Positions 4,562-5,412 of a DNA stretch of 5,412 bases are shown here, piece by piece. Both the position numbers and the translations under genes were made by a program. Location: assembly GCA_905234355.1 (NCBI GenBank), contig CAJOHP010000157.1, positions 1 to 5,412 on the forward strand, written 5' to 3'. Below the pieces are notes generated by a model, which saw nothing but the letters and a program-made list of their open reading frames with translations, ran no database searches and was not told where the DNA came from. How positions within the stretch are numbered: the stretch's first letter is position 1; each line of letters starts with the position of its first letter. This stretch comes from an uncultured Prevotella sp. (GTDB taxonomy: Bacteria; Bacteroidota; Bacteroidia; Bacteroidales; Bacteroidaceae).

Positions 4562-5412
4562 TCACTTCACATATTTCTTTCCGTCGCGGATGTAGAGGCC
4601 CTTCTGCGGAGCGCTGACACGCTGTCCGGCGAGGTTGTAGATGCCGACAGCGTCGGTGCTGACGGTTTTCACCTCGCTGATGCCCACGGCGGTCTTGTCG
4701 CACACGTAGCCCTGTATGCGCAGCTTGCCGAGGTTGTAGCTCTTGTTGTTGCCGGCAGCGCAGATGGTGATGCGCACCTCGGCGCTCTGCTCAGCCACGC
4801 GGTCGGTGGTCACGTTGAAGTAGTAGTGCGGCAGATACTTCACCGTGTTGCGCTCCACCTTGAAGTCCTCGGCAACGACCTCGGCATTCTCCTCGTCGCC
4901 GTCGCGCACCACGCTCACGCGCCAGTCGCCGGCATCGGTGCCATTGCGCACGGCGTTGAACTCGATGCTGCGCAGCACAAACACCTCACCCTCGCCAATG
5001 TTGGGGTTGATGTTGATATAGAACGTAGAGTCCTTCTTTGTCGAGAGGTCGGCAGCGTCGTACTGAGGATAGAGGAACTGCTGCATGTTCTCGCCTAAGA
5101 ACGAAGCCTCGCCATTGAGTGTGAAGCCGTTCTCGGTGTCGAGGTCGGCATAGATGAACTCGGGATTGCAGTTTTCTTTCACGGTGACGTTGGTATTGGC
5201 CGTGAGGGGCAGGTAGACGATGGTCTGCTTGGCGGGCAGCTCCTCGAAGATGGCATTGAGCGCCAGGTCGCCGTCGACGACAATGGAGCGCACGGCCTCG
5301 GTGTTGCCATCGCTCCACTCCTTGAAGAGGTAGCCCTTGTTGTTGAGTGCCTTGACAATGACTTGGTCGCCGTCGAGCACGATGCCGTCGCTCTCCACGG
5401 CGCCGTCGCTCA
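4562..5412 (-). CDS. C-terminal part of a large secreted protein with InlB-like repeat and sorting-type tail
   Basis: The visible part is 282 residues ending at TGA 4562-4564; the frame is open past the right edge, so the GTG at 5398 is internal. Residues about 1-57 resemble a divergent InlB B-repeat (DGDQVIVKALNNKGYLFKEW, then SDGNTEAVRSIVVDGDLALN and AIFEEL), a beta-grasp unit found in bacterial surface proteins. Residues about 58-240 form a beta-rich, acidic, unrecognised domain that could be an accessory or carbohydrate-associated module. The last 40 residues (VGIYNLAGQRV at 254-264, KGLYIRDGKKYVK at the end) match the C-terminal sorting-domain pattern of Bacteroidota secreted proteins linked to type IX secretion. 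The product is therefore probably exported and surface-attached or released. The missing N-terminal region should hold the signal peptide and any enzyme domain, such as a polysaccharide lyase; that suggestion is only a guess. Confidence 0.85.
   Translation of the reverse strand, partial: SDGAVESDGIVLDGDQVIVKALNNKGYLFKEWSDGNTEAVRSIVVDGDLALNAIFEELPAKQTIVYLPLTANTNVTVKENCNPEFIYADLDTENGFTLNGEASFLGENMQQFLYPQYDAADLSTKKDSTFYININPNIGEGEVFVLRSIEFNAVRNGTDAGDWRVSVVRDGDEENAEVVAEDFKVERNTVKYLPHYYFNVTTDRVAEQSAEVRITICAAGNNKSYNLGKLRIQGYVCDKTAVGISEVKTVSTDAVGIYNLAGQRVSAPQKGLYIRDGKKYVK

Noticed and set aside
4330..4617. Open frames on both strands across the 4296-4561 spacer, including a 95-codon + strand frame
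   Set aside because: They overlap the terminator hairpin and the end of the secreted-protein gene, and have no coding-like composition or leader.

Overview
The window looks like chromosomal DNA of a Bacteroidota bacterium, most likely Prevotellaceae. Three things point there: Bacteroidota-type promoters (TAnnTTTG near -7, A-rich leaders, few strong Shine-Dalgarno sites); a secreted protein ending in a VGIYNLAGQRV...KGLYIRDGKKYVK tail of the Prevotella/Porphyromonas sorting-domain type; and a short SCG-lipobox lipoprotein. Housekeeping coding DNA is GC-rich (about 63% in a hand-counted 60-base line of mtaB). The toxin-antitoxin region is lower (about 43-53% in three hand-counted lines).

Layout, left to right. 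(1) The 3' end of an unrecognised + strand gene (1-262). (2) A possible cassette at 298-1379: a type II toxin-antitoxin operon on the - strand (RelE/ParE-like toxin 520-831, antitoxin 828-1070, ATGA overlap) bracketed by two identical 62-bp direct repeats. The right repeat is the 3' end of the glycosyltransferase gene. The left repeat is a detached copy of that same gene end, 1020 bp away. (3) A - strand two-gene unit: mtaB (tRNA ms2t6A37 methylthiotransferase, 2380-3777) followed after 29 bp by a family 2 glycosyltransferase (1328-2350). (4) An AT-rich divergent promoter region (3778-4049). (5) A 59-residue acidic lipoprotein on the + strand (4050-4229) with a strong terminator. (6) A hairpin-rich, GTCCG-rich spacer (4296-4561). 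(7) The C-terminal 282 residues of a large secreted - strand protein with an InlB-like repeat and a sorting-type tail, running off the right edge.

The most interesting structure is the repeat-flanked toxin-antitoxin module. It carries no integrase or transposase, has lower GC than its surroundings, sits exactly at the end of a gene while leaving that gene intact, and contains its own promoter, candidate operator and terminator-like hairpins. This is what would be expected from a small non-autonomous element inserted at a gene 3' end, or from a recombination event that imported the module with a second copy of the gene end. The other genes look like ordinary Bacteroidota housekeeping or surface functions. 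MtaB and the glycosyltransferase are probably co-transcribed but have no obvious biochemical link.
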